Notes: generated by a model not told the origin, from the sequence alone. 64,000 nt of DNA from Epilithonimonas zeae (GCF_023278365.1 NZ_CP075338.1:2914001-2978000); one strand, 5' to 3'. Counted from the first letter of the stretch, positions 40,177 to 49,657 are shown. A program made the numbers and translations.

Positions 40177-40827
40177 CTACAAAGTTAAGAAACTTGAGAA
40201 ACTTCCTTTCTCAAACATTTTGTTGTTGATCAATTCTATTTTCTTTATGGAACTGACAGGCACAATAGTAACAATTTTATGTCCTTTTTCAACGTAAAAA
40301 AAATAAGCGCTGTTAGAATCAATTAGGTAAATGTCTTTTTGATTTCCAGAATCATCTGTAATCCTATGTTTGATTTTTAAATTATTATTCGCAATTCTGT
40401 CTTTTACATTAATTCCTGTTCCTAAACCTCCACCAAGGAAGAAAGCGGAAATCATAAATGCTATCGCGAAATAAGCCTGCTTTTTGATATGGATTTTCAA
40501 ATCAATGTCTGCTGCGTCAGGATTTTTTTTAAGAAAACTCTTGCTGACAATAGAATCACGAACCCACTTTTTGTGACTATTTTTAGCAAGAAAATTATAA
40601 TAAAGAAAGAATACTATAACCATCAAAGTTACTGTTAATAAGATGATTGGCTGAGAAGTCAATTCTGCAATCGGACTTATCAAAATGTCCATTATTGAAG
40701 AATATTTTAGAAAATTAATTCCCAACATATAGAAAAAAACGCCATCTCTAAGTATCCCGAGAATAATGAGATATAAATAACCTAAAGGTAAAAATGTCTG
40801 TAGTTTTTCAATCAGTTTGTAGTCCAT
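40177..40827 (-). CDS. Membrane protein of unknown function
   Basis: A 216-residue protein with about three or four hydrophobic segments: FLPLGYLYLIILGILRDGVF (about 13-35), IILLTVTLMVIVFFLYYNFL (about 61-80), and YFAIAFMISAFFLGGGLGTG (about 120-140). The C-terminal soluble domain contains KHRITDDSGNQKDIYLIDSN and TIVPVSSIKKIELI. No family recognised. It lies 10 nt after the HerA-like ATPase gene and is probably co-transcribed with it. Confidence 0.65.
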   Translation of the reverse strand: MDYKLIEKLQTFLPLGYLYLIILGILRDGVFFYMLGINFLKYSSIMDILISPIAELTSQPIILLTVTLMVIVFFLYYNFLAKNSHKKWVRDSIVSKSFLKKNPDAADIDLKIHIKKQAYFAIAFMISAFFLGGGLGTGINVKDRIANNNLKIKHRITDDSGNQKDIYLIDSNSAYFFYVEKGHKIVTIVPVSSIKKIELINNKMFEKGSFSSFLTL

Positions 40828-40837
40828 TCAGTAGTTT

Positions 40838-42370
40838 TTATCTCCTTTTCTTCATACTGAACATTCCCAAGATAAACTTAGCGCCTTCTCTTGCCAGAGT
40901 ATTTAGAAAGGTTTTTCCGGCGCGACTTTCAATGACTTGCTCAAACATTCCTGCTTCTTCTTTTGGTTGTGCAGGTCTTCCTCTTGTTGGCGTTGGGATT
41001 ACGGTTTGCGTATGTTCTTCGATTCTTTTGTTGAGGATTTCGTAGGCACTTTCTTTATCGATGTCTTGTTCGTATTTTTTGACAAGATTAGAATTTCTGG
41101 TCAGTTCATCGATTTCTGATGCGGTTAAGATATCCATTCGGCTTTCAGGCGAAATCAAATAAGTTTGGACTAAAGGTGTCGGAATTCCTTTTTCGTCCAA
41201 TGCGGTTACAAAAGCTTCTCCGATTCCAAGATTTTGGATGAGTTCATTGGCTTTGTAAAATTCTGTCGTTGGATAATTTTCTACCGCTTTATCAATTTCT
41301 TTTCTGTCTTTTGCAGTGAAACCTCTCAAAGCGTGCTGAATTTTCAACCCTAATTGGCTCAAAATATTTTCAGGAACATCGCCAGGAATTTGAGTGATAA
41401 AATAAATTCCGATTCCTTTGGAACGAATCAACTTTACCATCGTTTCGATTTGGGAAAGCAAGGTTTTTGAAGCTTCATTAAATAATAAATGCGCCTCATC
41501 TATAAACAAAACCAATTTTGGTTTTCCACTGTCGCCTTCTTCAGGAAAGGTCATATAAATCTCGGCAAACAATGATAAAATGAACGTGGAAAAAAGATTA
41601 GGCTTATTCTGAATATCATCAACTCGGAAGATATTCACAACACCTTTTCCATCTCTGGTTTTTAGCAAATCATCCACTTCAAAACTTGGTTCTCCAAAGA
41701 AAGTTGTTGCGCCTTGTTGTTCCATCGCAACAATCGAACGAAGAATGGCACCCAAAGATGCGGGAGCAATCGAGCCGTAATTGTCAGCCAATTCTTTTTT
41801 ACCAATCGGATTATCAGTCACATATTGCAAAACTTTTTTCAAATCCTGTAAATCCACCAAAGGCAAAACTTTGTCATCACAATATTTGAAAACAATAGAC
41901 ATAATGCTTTGTTGAGTGTCATTCAATCCAAGAATCTTACTCAATAGAATTGGTCCGAATTCTAAGACTGTCGCACGAAGTTTCACACCTTTTGCGCCGG
42001 AAATTGTCATCAATTCTACAGGAAAACTCTGTGGAGAATAAGGCAATTGCGTTTTAGAATATCGATCTTTGATGTTATCATTTTCTGTTCCGGCTTCGGC
42101 TATTCCGGATAAGTCACCCTTGATGTCCATTACCAAAGTCGGGATGCCTGCATGAGACAGTTGCTCTACAAAAACCTGAAGTGTTTTGGTTTTTCCTGTC
42201 CCAGTCGCTCCGGCAATTAAGCCGTGTCTGTTAACGGTTTTTAGAGGGATAGAAACATTAACTTCTGTAATAACTTCTCCATCCAGCATTCCTTTTCCGA
42301 GGATAATGTGTTCACCTTTTGGATTGTACTTGGCGTTGAGGTCGGTTATGAATTTTTCTTTATTTGACAT
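40838..42370 (-). CDS. HerA-like ATPase (DUF853 family)
   Basis: A 510-residue P-loop ATPase of the HerA/FtsK superfamily. Motifs are HGLIAGATGTGKTKTLQVFV (Walker A), TLVMDIKGDLSGIAEAG, LVLFIDEAHLLFNEASK (Walker B) and YFITQIPGDVPENIL (sensor). The N-terminal IILGKGMLDGEVITEVNVSI is typical of the DUF853 group. These proteins are widespread but poorly characterised; a DNA-processing role is assumed from the superfamily. No NurA nuclease neighbour is present. Confidence 0.88.
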   Translation of the reverse strand: MSNKEKFITDLNAKYNPKGEHIILGKGMLDGEVITEVNVSIPLKTVNRHGLIAGATGTGKTKTLQVFVEQLSHAGIPTLVMDIKGDLSGIAEAGTENDNIKDRYSKTQLPYSPQSFPVELMTISGAKGVKLRATVLEFGPILLSKILGLNDTQQSIMSIVFKYCDDKVLPLVDLQDLKKVLQYVTDNPIGKKELADNYGSIAPASLGAILRSIVAMEQQGATTFFGEPSFEVDDLLKTRDGKGVVNIFRVDDIQNKPNLFSTFILSLFAEIYMTFPEEGDSGKPKLVLFIDEAHLLFNEASKTLLSQIETMVKLIRSKGIGIYFITQIPGDVPENILSQLGLKIQHALRGFTAKDRKEIDKAVENYPTTEFYKANELIQNLGIGEAFVTALDEKGIPTPLVQTYLISPESRMDILTASEIDELTRNSNLVKKYEQDIDKESAYEILNKRIEEHTQTVIPTPTRGRPAQPKEEAGMFEQVIESRAGKTFLNTLAREGAKFILGMFSMKKRR

Positions 42371-42472
42371 CGATTGGTTTTTTCAATCCTTAAATTTAAA
42401 AATAATTTTCAGAAACAATTTAAAACTTGAGTGAATTATAAAGTTATCACAGGATTTTATTTTGATATCAAT

Positions 42473-42480
42473 TATCTTTG
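42473..42480 (+). promoter_or_regulatory. -7 promoter box of the bestrophin gene
   Basis: TATCTTTG, 18 bp before ATG 42499. It supports 42499 rather than the upstream TTG at 42478 as the start. Confidence 0.45.
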
Positions 42481-42498
42481 TCATCTAATGTTTTTTGT

Positions 42499-43380
42499 AT
42501 GCGCGCTTACAACACAAAAAATTTCCTCAAAATACTCATCAGTCTTCATAAAAGTGACACACTGAGTATCCTTTTTCCAACAATGCTTCTCGTAGGAGTT
42601 TATTCTTACGGCATCTATTATTTGGAAGTAGAATATCTGCATTTGACGTCCAAATCTTCGGTGATTAATATCGGAATGATTCATTCTTTACTGGGATTTG
42701 TCTTGTCTTTGCTTTTGGTTTTTAGGACTAATACAGCCTATGACCGTTGGTGGGAAGGACGAAAACTTTGGGGAAAATTGGTCAATGACAGCCGAAATTT
42801 TATGATTAAGATGAGTAGCATCTTGGATGATAAAGATGTTAAAACCAAAACTCAGATCGCACGTTATCTTAAACTTTTTCCTCATTTGCTGGCAACAAAT
42901 CTTTCCAAAGAATCAACAAGATTGGTTTTGGATGAGGATTTTACAGACCTTAAAAAAGAACTGAAACATCACGGACCTGCAGAATTGGTTTTTCTGATGA
43001 CCAAAAAATTGTTTCAATTAAAAAAAGAAGGTAAGATTTCCGAAACAGAAATGTTGGTTTTGGATACTCAGCTATCAGGATTTTTGGATGTTTGCGGAGG
43101 TTGTGAAAGAATCAAAAATACACCAATTCCATACTCTTATTCATCATTCATCAAGAAGTTTATTGTTTTCTATGTTTTGGCTTTGCCAATCGCGAATGTT
43201 GTGAATCTTGGATTTTTTATGATTCCGATTACGATGTTTGTGTATTATGTTTTGATGAGTTTGGAGCTGATTGCAGAAGAGATAGAGGATCCTTTCAATA
43301 ATGATGAAAATGATATCCCGATGGAATCCATCGCGCAGAATATCGAGAGAAATATCGATTTAATTTTAAATAAAGCTTGA
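42499..43380 (+). CDS. Bestrophin-family anion channel
   Basis: 293 residues from ATG 42499. The bestrophin signature FRTNTAYDRWWEGRKLWGKL follows the first transmembrane helix, and IKNTPIPYSYSSFIKKFIVF and the C-terminal AEEIEDPFNNDENDIPM (the acidic Ca-clasp-like region) complete the family pattern. Bacterial members form pentameric ion channels. The stop codon TGA overlaps the TTG start of the next gene. Confidence 0.9.
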   Translation: MRAYNTKNFLKILISLHKSDTLSILFPTMLLVGVYSYGIYYLEVEYLHLTSKSSVINIGMIHSLLGFVLSLLLVFRTNTAYDRWWEGRKLWGKLVNDSRNFMIKMSSILDDKDVKTKTQIARYLKLFPHLLATNLSKESTRLVLDEDFTDLKKELKHHGPAELVFLMTKKLFQLKKEGKISETEMLVLDTQLSGFLDVCGGCERIKNTPIPYSYSSFIKKFIVFYVLALPIANVVNLGFFMIPITMFVYYVLMSLELIAEEIEDPFNNDENDIPMESIAQNIERNIDLILNKA

Positions 43381-43922
43381 TTTTGACAAAAAAACTGAAA
43401 CTAGAAGAGCTAGGAAGAATAGATGTAGAAACCTTCAAAAAAACAGCTAAAATTCCTTTGGTTGTGATTTTGGACAGCGTGAGAAGTATGCACAATGTTG
43501 GTGCGATTTTCAGAACTGGCGACGCTTTTCTGATAGAAAAAGTGGTGCTTTGTGGGATCACGCCTCAGCCACCTCATCGTGAAATTCATAAAGCGGCTCT
43601 TGGTGCAACAGAGAGTGTGGATTGGATTTATGAGCAGGATATTAATGTAGCTATTGACCACCTTAAAAAGGAAAACTTCGAAATCATTGGGATTGAGCAA
43701 ACTTCGTCAAGTCAATTGATAACAGATTTTGAAATTAATCCAGAAAAAAAATATGCTTTAATTCTCGGAAATGAAGTCGATGGAATCAGCGATGAAGCTT
43801 TACCAAATATTGATACTTTTCTGGAAATTCCTCAACTTGGAACCAAGCATTCCCTGAACGTAAGTGTCTGTGGCGGAATCGTAATTTGGGAATTTGCAAA
43901 GAATCTTAATCTTACAAAATAA
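43377..43922 (+). CDS. SpoU/TrmH-family RNA 2'-O-methyltransferase
   Basis: A SPOUT-fold methyltransferase of 181 residues. The three SpoU motifs are visible: LDSVRSMHNVGAIFRTGDAF, YALILGNEVDGISDEAL and LGTKHSLNVSVCGGIVIWEF, which form the knotted SAM site. It lacks the N-terminal RNA-binding domain of larger members. Translation probably starts at a TTG (43377) that overlaps the stop of the bestrophin gene; no ATG is suitably placed. Target nucleotide unknown. Confidence 0.85.
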   Translation: MILTKKLKLEELGRIDVETFKKTAKIPLVVILDSVRSMHNVGAIFRTGDAFLIEKVVLCGITPQPPHREIHKAALGATESVDWIYEQDINVAIDHLKKENFEIIGIEQTSSSQLITDFEINPEKKYALILGNEVDGISDEALPNIDTFLEIPQLGTKHSLNVSVCGGIVIWEFAKNLNLTK

Positions 43923-43923
43923 A

Positions 43924-43954
43924 AAACTGCAAACACAATGAAGTGCTGCAGTTT
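43924..43954 (+). terminator. Probable terminator after the SpoU gene
   Basis: AAACTGCA (43924-43931) pairs with TGCAGTTT (43947-43954); the following tract is A/T rich but not a clean T run. Confidence 0.45.
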
Positions 43955-44092
43955 GAAATAAATCTAATAAAAAGTAAAAATGAAAGGCGACAAAGATATA
44001 TTTTTATTTTTATATAAAGCAATAGTTGTTGTAAAAAAATATAAAATTTTTTAAAATCTTTTGTGGCTAAGTAATTTTTGTAAATTAGCATA

Positions 44093-44746
44093 ATGTTTAT
44101 CAAAGATTACATTTCCAAAGACTATCCGGCTTTCGGCGTCAGAGACTCTATAGAAGAAGCTTCTGAGGTTGCTAAGGAATTTGGATATTCCCACGTTTTC
44201 ATTGTGAGCAAGGGTATTTTTCTTGGTGGATTGAGTCAGCCGTTTCTGGAAGACAGTCCGGAAGGCAATCTGGATTCGCTTAATATCCATTACGAGCGTT
44301 TTGCGATTATGGAGGACAGTAGTTTGCTGGACAGCATCAAGCTTTTCCACACCTTCAACGCAAATGTAGTTCCTGTTATTTCCAAAGAGGAAAAATATCT
44401 GGGTTATATCTCTTGCGACGATATTTTCAATGAGTTTTCCAAATATCCTTTGTTTTCCGAAAACGGGGCGATTTTGACAATTCAAACCACAGGATTGCAT
44501 TATTCTATGACAGAGATTTCTCAGATTGTAGAAAGTAACAATGGCAAAATCTACGGCACATTCATCAATGCTATAAAAGACGACAGTGTAGAAATTACGC
44601 TCAAAATCAGCAATGAAAATCTAAGTTCTATCGATGAGACTTTTGAACGTTACGGCTATGTTGTGGTGCATAAACATTATGATGACGAGAAAGAAGAACT
44701 GTTGAAAGACCGTTTTGGGTTTTTCCAGAAATTTTTAGAAATATAA
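44093..44746 (+). CDS. CBS-domain protein with an ACT-like C-terminus
   Basis: A 217-residue soluble protein. Two CBS motifs cover about residues 1-135 (YPAFGVRDSIEEASEVAKEF and VVPVISKEEKYLGYISCDDI). The C-terminal 75 residues (GAILTIQTTGLHYSMTEISQ, KISNENLSSIDETFERYGY) have an ACT-like alternation. It probably binds an adenine nucleotide or similar ligand. It ends 3 nt before the nadK ATG, so it may sense adenylate or NAD status for the kinase (inference). Confidence 0.8.
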   Translation: MFIKDYISKDYPAFGVRDSIEEASEVAKEFGYSHVFIVSKGIFLGGLSQPFLEDSPEGNLDSLNIHYERFAIMEDSSLLDSIKLFHTFNANVVPVISKEEKYLGYISCDDIFNEFSKYPLFSENGAILTIQTTGLHYSMTEISQIVESNNGKIYGTFINAIKDDSVEITLKISNENLSSIDETFERYGYVVVHKHYDDEKEELLKDRFGFFQKFLEI

Positions 44747-44749
44747 TTG

Positions 44750-45622
44750 ATGAAGGCAGCTATCTATTCTCAAAAAAAAGATCTTGATACGTTTTTGTAT
44801 CTCAACCGATTCATTTCCGAATTGGCGTTGCGAGAAGTAGCAGTTGTTCTTCACGCAGAGATGGCGGAGAATCTGAATTTTTCCAAAGAATTTGATACAT
44901 TTTCCGGAAAAGAAGAGCTTAAGAATAAGAATGTCAATATCGTTTTTAGTTTTGGAGGCGATGGAACGATTCTGAATGCTTTAACCTTTATTCAAGACCT
45001 TGAAATCCCGATTATTGGAGTTAATACAGGGCGATTAGGATTTTTGGCAAATTTCCGAAAAGACCAGATTTTCGATGAATTGGATTCTATTATTCTCGAT
45101 AAAAATTATAATATCAGCGAACGTTCGGTAATTAAAATTACAACGGATGATAATTCTCAGATTGATTTTCCATTTGCTTTGAATGATGTCAGCCTTTCCA
45201 GAAAAGAAACAACATCAATGATTACTGTGGAATCTTATATTAATGATGAATTCCTGAACGTTTTCTGGGGTGATGGATTGATTGTTTCTACACCAACAGG
45301 TTCTACCGCCTATTCATTAAGTTGTGGAGGTCCGATTATTTCTCCAAGTAATGACAACTTTGCGATATCACCTATTGCTCCTCATAATCTGAATGTTCGT
45401 CCGCTCATAGTAAAAGACGATTCCAAGATAAAATTGACGGTCAAAAGCCGTGTTCCGCAATATACTTTAGCTTTGGATTCCAGACTTTATCATATGGATG
45501 TTGGTAGCGAAGTTGTAATTGAGAAAGCCGAATTTTCCTTGTTTCTCATTAAACCAAAAAATTTCAGTTTCTACGAAACGATTCGTCAAAAACTGCTTTG
45601 GGGAAATGATAAGCGGAATTAA
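44750..45622 (+). CDS. nadK: NAD kinase
   Basis: Phosphorylates NAD to NADP. 290 residues from ATG 44750. Family motifs are VFSFGGDGTILNALTFIQ (catalytic GGDG), IIGVNTGRLGFLANF, DVSLSRKETTSMITV and TPTGSTAYSLSCGGPIISP. Length and order are normal. It is immediately downstream of the CBS protein in an operon. Confidence 0.95.
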   Translation: MKAAIYSQKKDLDTFLYLNRFISELALREVAVVLHAEMAENLNFSKEFDTFSGKEELKNKNVNIVFSFGGDGTILNALTFIQDLEIPIIGVNTGRLGFLANFRKDQIFDELDSIILDKNYNISERSVIKITTDDNSQIDFPFALNDVSLSRKETTSMITVESYINDEFLNVFWGDGLIVSTPTGSTAYSLSCGGPIISPSNDNFAISPIAPHNLNVRPLIVKDDSKIKLTVKSRVPQYTLALDSRLYHMDVGSEVVIEKAEFSLFLIKPKNFSFYETIRQKLLWGNDKRN

Positions 45623-45667
45623 AAACAAAAATTATTATCTATAACATAGGATTTGTAAAAATGAAAT

Positions 45668-45695
45668 TTGAATTGTTAATAATTTCGTAAGTTTA
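45668..45695 (+). promoter_or_regulatory. Probable fbaA promoter
   Basis: TTG at 45668-45670, 17-nt spacer, TAAGTTTA at 45688-45695 (last base deviates from consensus), 33 bp before the ATG. Confidence 0.45.
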
Positions 45696-45727
45696 CAGTC
45701 CAAAAAATCTTAAAAAATATAATAAAA

Positions 45728-46795
45728 ATGAGCAGAAAATTTCCGGCAGGAGTTGCCACTGGTTCTTTAGTAACAGAGATATTTGATTATGCCAAAGAGA
45801 AGCAATTCGCACTTCCGGCAGCTAATGTGATTGGTTCTAGTAACATCAACGCAACGTTAGAAACTGCTGCAAAACTTAATGCTCCAGTAATTATCCAGTT
45901 TTCAAATGGAGGTTCTATCTTCAATGCTGGAAAAGGATTGAGTAACGATGGACAAAAAGCGGCGGTTCTTGGAGCTGTTGCTGGTGCAAAACATATCCAC
46001 ACTTTAGCAGAAGCTTATGGAGCAACTGTTATTCTTCACACAGACCATTGTGCTAAGAAATTGTTACCTTGGGTAGATGGACTTTTGGATGCAAGTGAAG
46101 AATATTACAAGCAAAACGGAAAGTCTCTTTACTCTTCTCATATGTTAGATTTCTCAGAAGAGCCAATTGAGGAAAACCTGGAGGTTTCTGCAAAATACTT
46201 CGAGAGAATGAACAAAATGGGGATGACTCTTGAAATCGAATTAGGAGTAACAGGAGGAGAAGAAGATGGTGTTGACAACTCTGATGTTGACAGCTCAAAA
46301 TTGTATACTCAGCCAGAAGAAGTAGCACACGCTTACGAAGTTTTGAAAGCGGTTTCTGACAACTTCACAATTGCAGCGGCTTTCGGAAACGTACATGGTG
46401 TTTACAAACCAGGAAACGTAAAATTGACTCCGAAAATTCTTGACAATTCTCAGAAATATGTTCAGCAAAAATTCGGAACGGGAGATAAACCTGTGAATTT
46501 CGTATTCCACGGTGGGTCAGGTTCTACGTTGATGGAAATCCGTGAAGCTATCAGTTACGGTGTTGTAAAAATGAACATCGATACAGATTTACAATTCGGT
46601 TACACAGAAGGAATCAGAGATTATATGACAGAACAGATTGAATATCTGAGACATCAAATTGGAAATCCAACTGGCGCAGATGCTCCAAACAAGAAATTCT
46701 ATGACCCAAGAGTTTGGGTAAGAAAAGGAGAAGAAACGTATATCAAGAGATTGACTCAGGCTTTTGAAGACCTGAACAATATCAATACACTTTAA
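45728..46795 (+). CDS. fbaA: Class II fructose-bisphosphate aldolase
   Basis: A zinc-dependent aldolase of glycolysis and gluconeogenesis, 355 residues, of the longer class IIA type. Motifs are ALPAANVIGSSNINATLETA, VILHTDHCAKKLLPW (zinc and catalytic Asp), LEIELGVTGGEEDGVDNSDV, AAAFGNVHGVYKPGNVKL, FVFHGGSGSTLMEIREA and KMNIDTDLQFGYTEGIRDYM. An inverted-repeat terminator follows before accD. Confidence 0.95.
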   Translation: MSRKFPAGVATGSLVTEIFDYAKEKQFALPAANVIGSSNINATLETAAKLNAPVIIQFSNGGSIFNAGKGLSNDGQKAAVLGAVAGAKHIHTLAEAYGATVILHTDHCAKKLLPWVDGLLDASEEYYKQNGKSLYSSHMLDFSEEPIEENLEVSAKYFERMNKMGMTLEIELGVTGGEEDGVDNSDVDSSKLYTQPEEVAHAYEVLKAVSDNFTIAAAFGNVHGVYKPGNVKLTPKILDNSQKYVQQKFGTGDKPVNFVFHGGSGSTLMEIREAISYGVVKMNIDTDLQFGYTEGIRDYMTEQIEYLRHQIGNPTGADAPNKKFYDPRVWVRKGEETYIKRLTQAFEDLNNINTL

Positions 46796-46800
46796 TTTAT

Positions 46801-46864
46801 AAATGATAATTGATGAGAGATAAGCGATTTTCGCAATTGTCTTTACATCAATTATCATTTTTCA
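46801..46864 (+). terminator. AT-rich long hairpin after fbaA
   Basis: AATGATAATTGATG (46802-46815) pairs exactly with CATCAATTATCATT (46846-46859) around a 30-nt loop, followed by T-rich sequence. Confidence 0.6.
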
Positions 46865-46881
46865 TTTATCAATTATAGATT

Positions 46882-47739
46882 ATGGCATTTGATTGGTTTA
46901 AAAGAAAAACCCAAAACATTACAACTTCTACAGAGGACAAAAAAGATGTTCCAAAAGGACTTTGGCACAAAACACCTACTGGTAAAATTATAGAAGCTGA
47001 AGAACTTAAGGCTAATAATTTTGTGTCTCCGGAAGATGGTTTCCACGTAAGAATCGGAAGCAGAGAATATTTCGATATGCTTTTTGACGACCATAAATTC
47101 AAGGAATTGGATGCGGATGTGGAAAGTGTTGATATTCTTAAATTCAAGGATACAAAGTCTTACACAGACCGTCTGAAAGAAGTGAAATCAAAAACAAAAC
47201 TCACAGACTCTATCAGAAATGCAACCGGAAAAATAAACGGTGTAGAAATGGTGGTTTCCTGTATGGATTTTGCTTTTATTGGAGGTTCTTTAGGCTCAGT
47301 AATGGGAGAAAAAATCAGAAGAGCCATCGATTATTGTATCAAACATAAGTTGCCCTATATGATTATCTGCCAGTCTGGTGGCGCAAGAATGCAGGAAGCG
47401 GCTTATTCACTAATGCAATTGGCGAAAGTTCAGGCGAAGTTGGTTCAGCTTTCTGATGCTGGACTGCCTTACATCGCATATCTGACAGACCCTACTTTTG
47501 GTGGAATCACAGCTTCATTTGCAATGACGGCTGATGTGATTATCGCTGAACCGGGTGCTTTGATCGGCTTTGCGGGACCTAGAGTGATCCGTGAAACCAT
47601 TGGTAAAGATTTGCCGGAAGGCTTCCAAACGTCGGAATTCTTACAGGAAAAAGGATTTGTTGATTTCATCGTAAAAAGGACAGAAATCAAAGAGTCGATT
47701 TCAAGAATCGTAAAATTATTGGTACACGAGTATCATTAA
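46882..47739 (+). CDS. accD: Acetyl-CoA carboxylase carboxyltransferase subunit beta, without zinc ribbon
   Basis: A subunit of the enzyme that makes malonyl-CoA for fatty acid synthesis. The 285 residues include the crotonase-fold core: [50 protein letters not shown] and [13 protein letters not shown]. The N-terminal part ([32 protein letters not shown]) aligns with the E. coli zinc ribbon but has none of its four cysteines. This appears normal for Bacteroidota. The partner accA is not in the window. Confidence 0.94.
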   Translation: MAFDWFKRKTQNITTSTEDKKDVPKGLWHKTPTGKIIEAEELKANNFVSPEDGFHVRIGSREYFDMLFDDHKFKELDADVESVDILKFKDTKSYTDRLKEVKSKTKLTDSIRNATGKINGVEMVVSCMDFAFIGGSLGSVMGEKIRRAIDYCIKHKLPYMIICQSGGARMQEAAYSLMQLAKVQAKLVQLSDAGLPYIAYLTDPTFGGITASFAMTADVIIAEPGALIGFAGPRVIRETIGKDLPEGFQTSEFLQEKGFVDFIVKRTEIKESISRIVKLLVHEYH

Positions 47740-47761
47740 TTAAATTTAAATACAACATGCA

Positions 47762-47787
47762 CTCTCTCAAATTTGGGAGAGTTTTTT
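47762..47787 (+). terminator. Terminator of accD
   Basis: CTCTCTC (47762-47768) pairs with GGGAGAG (47775-47781), then a T run. It lies 5 bp before the next ATG, so the next gene either needs its own start signal or readthrough. Confidence 0.7.
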
Positions 47788-47791
47788 ATTG

Positions 47792-48301
47792 ATGAGATTT
47801 ATAGGCATATTTTTCAGAACATTAAAGTCATTGACCTTTGGAAAACTTTTGAAAGTTTTTTCTATTGGATTGATGCATCCTTTGTTCGCGATTTTATACA
47901 CGTATGCGAGCTTTAAAGCCTTTGCGAAAGCGAAAGAATTGTATCCTGATACCAACTCTAATAATGGCGAAGGAAACGCTTTTAGACATTCATATTGGTG
48001 TTGTTTGATTATGATGTACTTCTGCAAAGTGTCTTCACCAAGAAAATCGTTGGAATGGTGTGAAAAACTCACCAATATGCACGAAGAATTGTTTCCGAAT
48101 GAACCATTAGAAACCAAAATGGACCTTCACAATAACAGAGTCGGGATGGATTATTTTATGAGCCTGATTCCGGGTGTTCATCGCCAGTTTTTTGAAAGTA
48201 GTTTTTTTATTAAGGAATTGCAGGAAAGAACTAAGAATGGCGTTTTAATAAAATCTATAGACGAAGAAGTTGATAAAGATGTTTTGATATATCTGGAATA
48301 A
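47792..48301 (+). CDS. DUF6973-like protein of unknown function
   Basis: 169 residues from ATG 47792. An N-terminal hydrophobic segment (GKLLKVFSIGLMHPLFAILY) precedes a soluble part with conserved-looking GEGNAFRHSYWCCLIM and MDLHNNRVGMDYF, motifs of the DUF6973 type (R-H-x-x-W then M-D-L-x-N-N). The paired His/Asp/Asn residues could be an active site, but no activity is known. Transcription is odd: the accD terminator stands directly upstream. Confidence 0.6.
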   Translation: MRFIGIFFRTLKSLTFGKLLKVFSIGLMHPLFAILYTYASFKAFAKAKELYPDTNSNNGEGNAFRHSYWCCLIMMYFCKVSSPRKSLEWCEKLTNMHEELFPNEPLETKMDLHNNRVGMDYFMSLIPGVHRQFFESSFFIKELQERTKNGVLIKSIDEEVDKDVLIYLE

Positions 48302-48326
48302 AAAGACGCTCAATCGAGCGTCTTTT
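48301..48326. terminator. Bidirectional terminator
   Basis: AAAAGACGCTC (48301-48311) pairs with GAGCGTCTTTT (48316-48326), loop AATC, between two convergent genes. Confidence 0.88.
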
Positions 48327-48347
48327 TCCTTAAAATTTGAAGTGATA

Positions 48348-49412
48348 TTACTTCTTGATGAATTTCTTCGTCGTTGTTTTTCCGTTTTCGAAAGTGATTC
48401 TGATGAAATAATTTCCTTTCGTTAAGCTGGAAACATCTACTATATTGTCTTTAGTTTCCATTACTTTTTGTCCTGTTACAGAAAGAACTTCAACAGATTT
48501 CAAAGCATTTTCTGTATTCACCTTGATGAATTTATCAGCTGGATTTGGTCCAAAACTGAAATCAACTTTATTGAAATAATTAACCGCTAAAGTGTTATTC
48601 GATTTGTTGACACATCTTACAGAATAACCAAAACTTTTTGCATCACCCCCAAAACCAGTTGTACTAGCCGCAGAAGCTCCTAAATATGCATAACGGTAAA
48701 AATTAGGGTTTGCACTAGCCGACCTTGTCCAGAGGTAAGCACGAGTTCCTTCAAAGGCCCAGCCTGCATCTTTACGCGCTCCAGCTCCAGCGATTTTCAG
48801 GTTGCTGTCAAAACCTCTCTGCATTCCTGTGTTAGTTGAACCTGCGGGTCTTGGGAAGATATTTTCCTTTGTCATTACCAGATCCCAATCTGCCTCAGAA
48901 GGCATTTCCCAATTGTCTCCAATTGCTTTACAAGGATCCATTCCGTTGTGTTCTGTCACTTCAGAAAGACTTTTTGCTGTCCAATTATCATTTTGTTCAG
49001 GATTGGCAAACCAACCCGTATAGTTGGAAGACCAAGGTGTTCCACCACCGATGTAGAAAAGGCTTGTTCCAGTGCCTAAACCAACAGGATTGTTTGGTGT
49101 TGGATAGGTTTCTGTCGTCTGGGACGTTTTTAATTGATGACCATCATCCCAACGTCCGTACTGGAAATAATCGCCGCGGGCCCCTTCGTCAGCAATACTT
49201 GTTGCAACATTTGAGCTTCCAAGATTTTGTTGCAGCCATTCATAACCGTCAGCTGCTCTTACAGTTTTGTAGGAAACAGTTTGGTTTTGATAAGTCAAGC
49301 TCACACAACCATTGTCACCGATGTTTGCACCTGCAGTTTGAGGTGTGCAGTTTTGAGCTTGTATATTAAAGATAGCTGCGAACAGCCCTAAACAAAGATA
49401 TTTATTAAACAT
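48348..49412 (-). CDS. FISUMP-domain secreted protein with T9SS sorting domain
   Basis: 354 residues from ATG 49412. Signal peptide MFNKYLCLGLFAAIFNIQAQ. The central domain has the FISUMP (Fibrobacter major paralogous) pattern: YKTVRAADGYEWLQQNLGSS, GDNWEMPSEADWDLVM, RAYLWTRSAS and a closing SFGYSVRCV. The C-terminal type A sorting domain (DFSFGPNPADKFIKVNTENA, SSLTKGNYFIRITF) sends it out through the type IX system. Surface or secreted role unknown. No clear promoter was found in the AT-rich upstream gap (49413-49657). Confidence 0.85.
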   Translation of the reverse strand: MFNKYLCLGLFAAIFNIQAQNCTPQTAGANIGDNGCVSLTYQNQTVSYKTVRAADGYEWLQQNLGSSNVATSIADEGARGDYFQYGRWDDGHQLKTSQTTETYPTPNNPVGLGTGTSLFYIGGGTPWSSNYTGWFANPEQNDNWTAKSLSEVTEHNGMDPCKAIGDNWEMPSEADWDLVMTKENIFPRPAGSTNTGMQRGFDSNLKIAGAGARKDAGWAFEGTRAYLWTRSASANPNFYRYAYLGASAASTTGFGGDAKSFGYSVRCVNKSNNTLAVNYFNKVDFSFGPNPADKFIKVNTENALKSVEVLSVTGQKVMETKDNIVDVSSLTKGNYFIRITFENGKTTTKKFIKK

Positions 49413-49657
49413 ATAATTAAATTTTTTGCAAACATATTTATTTAGAACTAATAAAAATAACAAAATGATTTATATCATAATGTGATAATATGATAAAAAC
49501 GTCTCGATTTACTTTATATAACTAGTTTATTTGTTATTTAAGATTATTTTAAATGATAATAATTTTAAAACTATAAATATTATTTGTTGAATTATAAATA
49601 AAAATTGACGATTCGTAAGAACCGCCAACTTAAAAAATTAGATATAGAATAGAAGTT

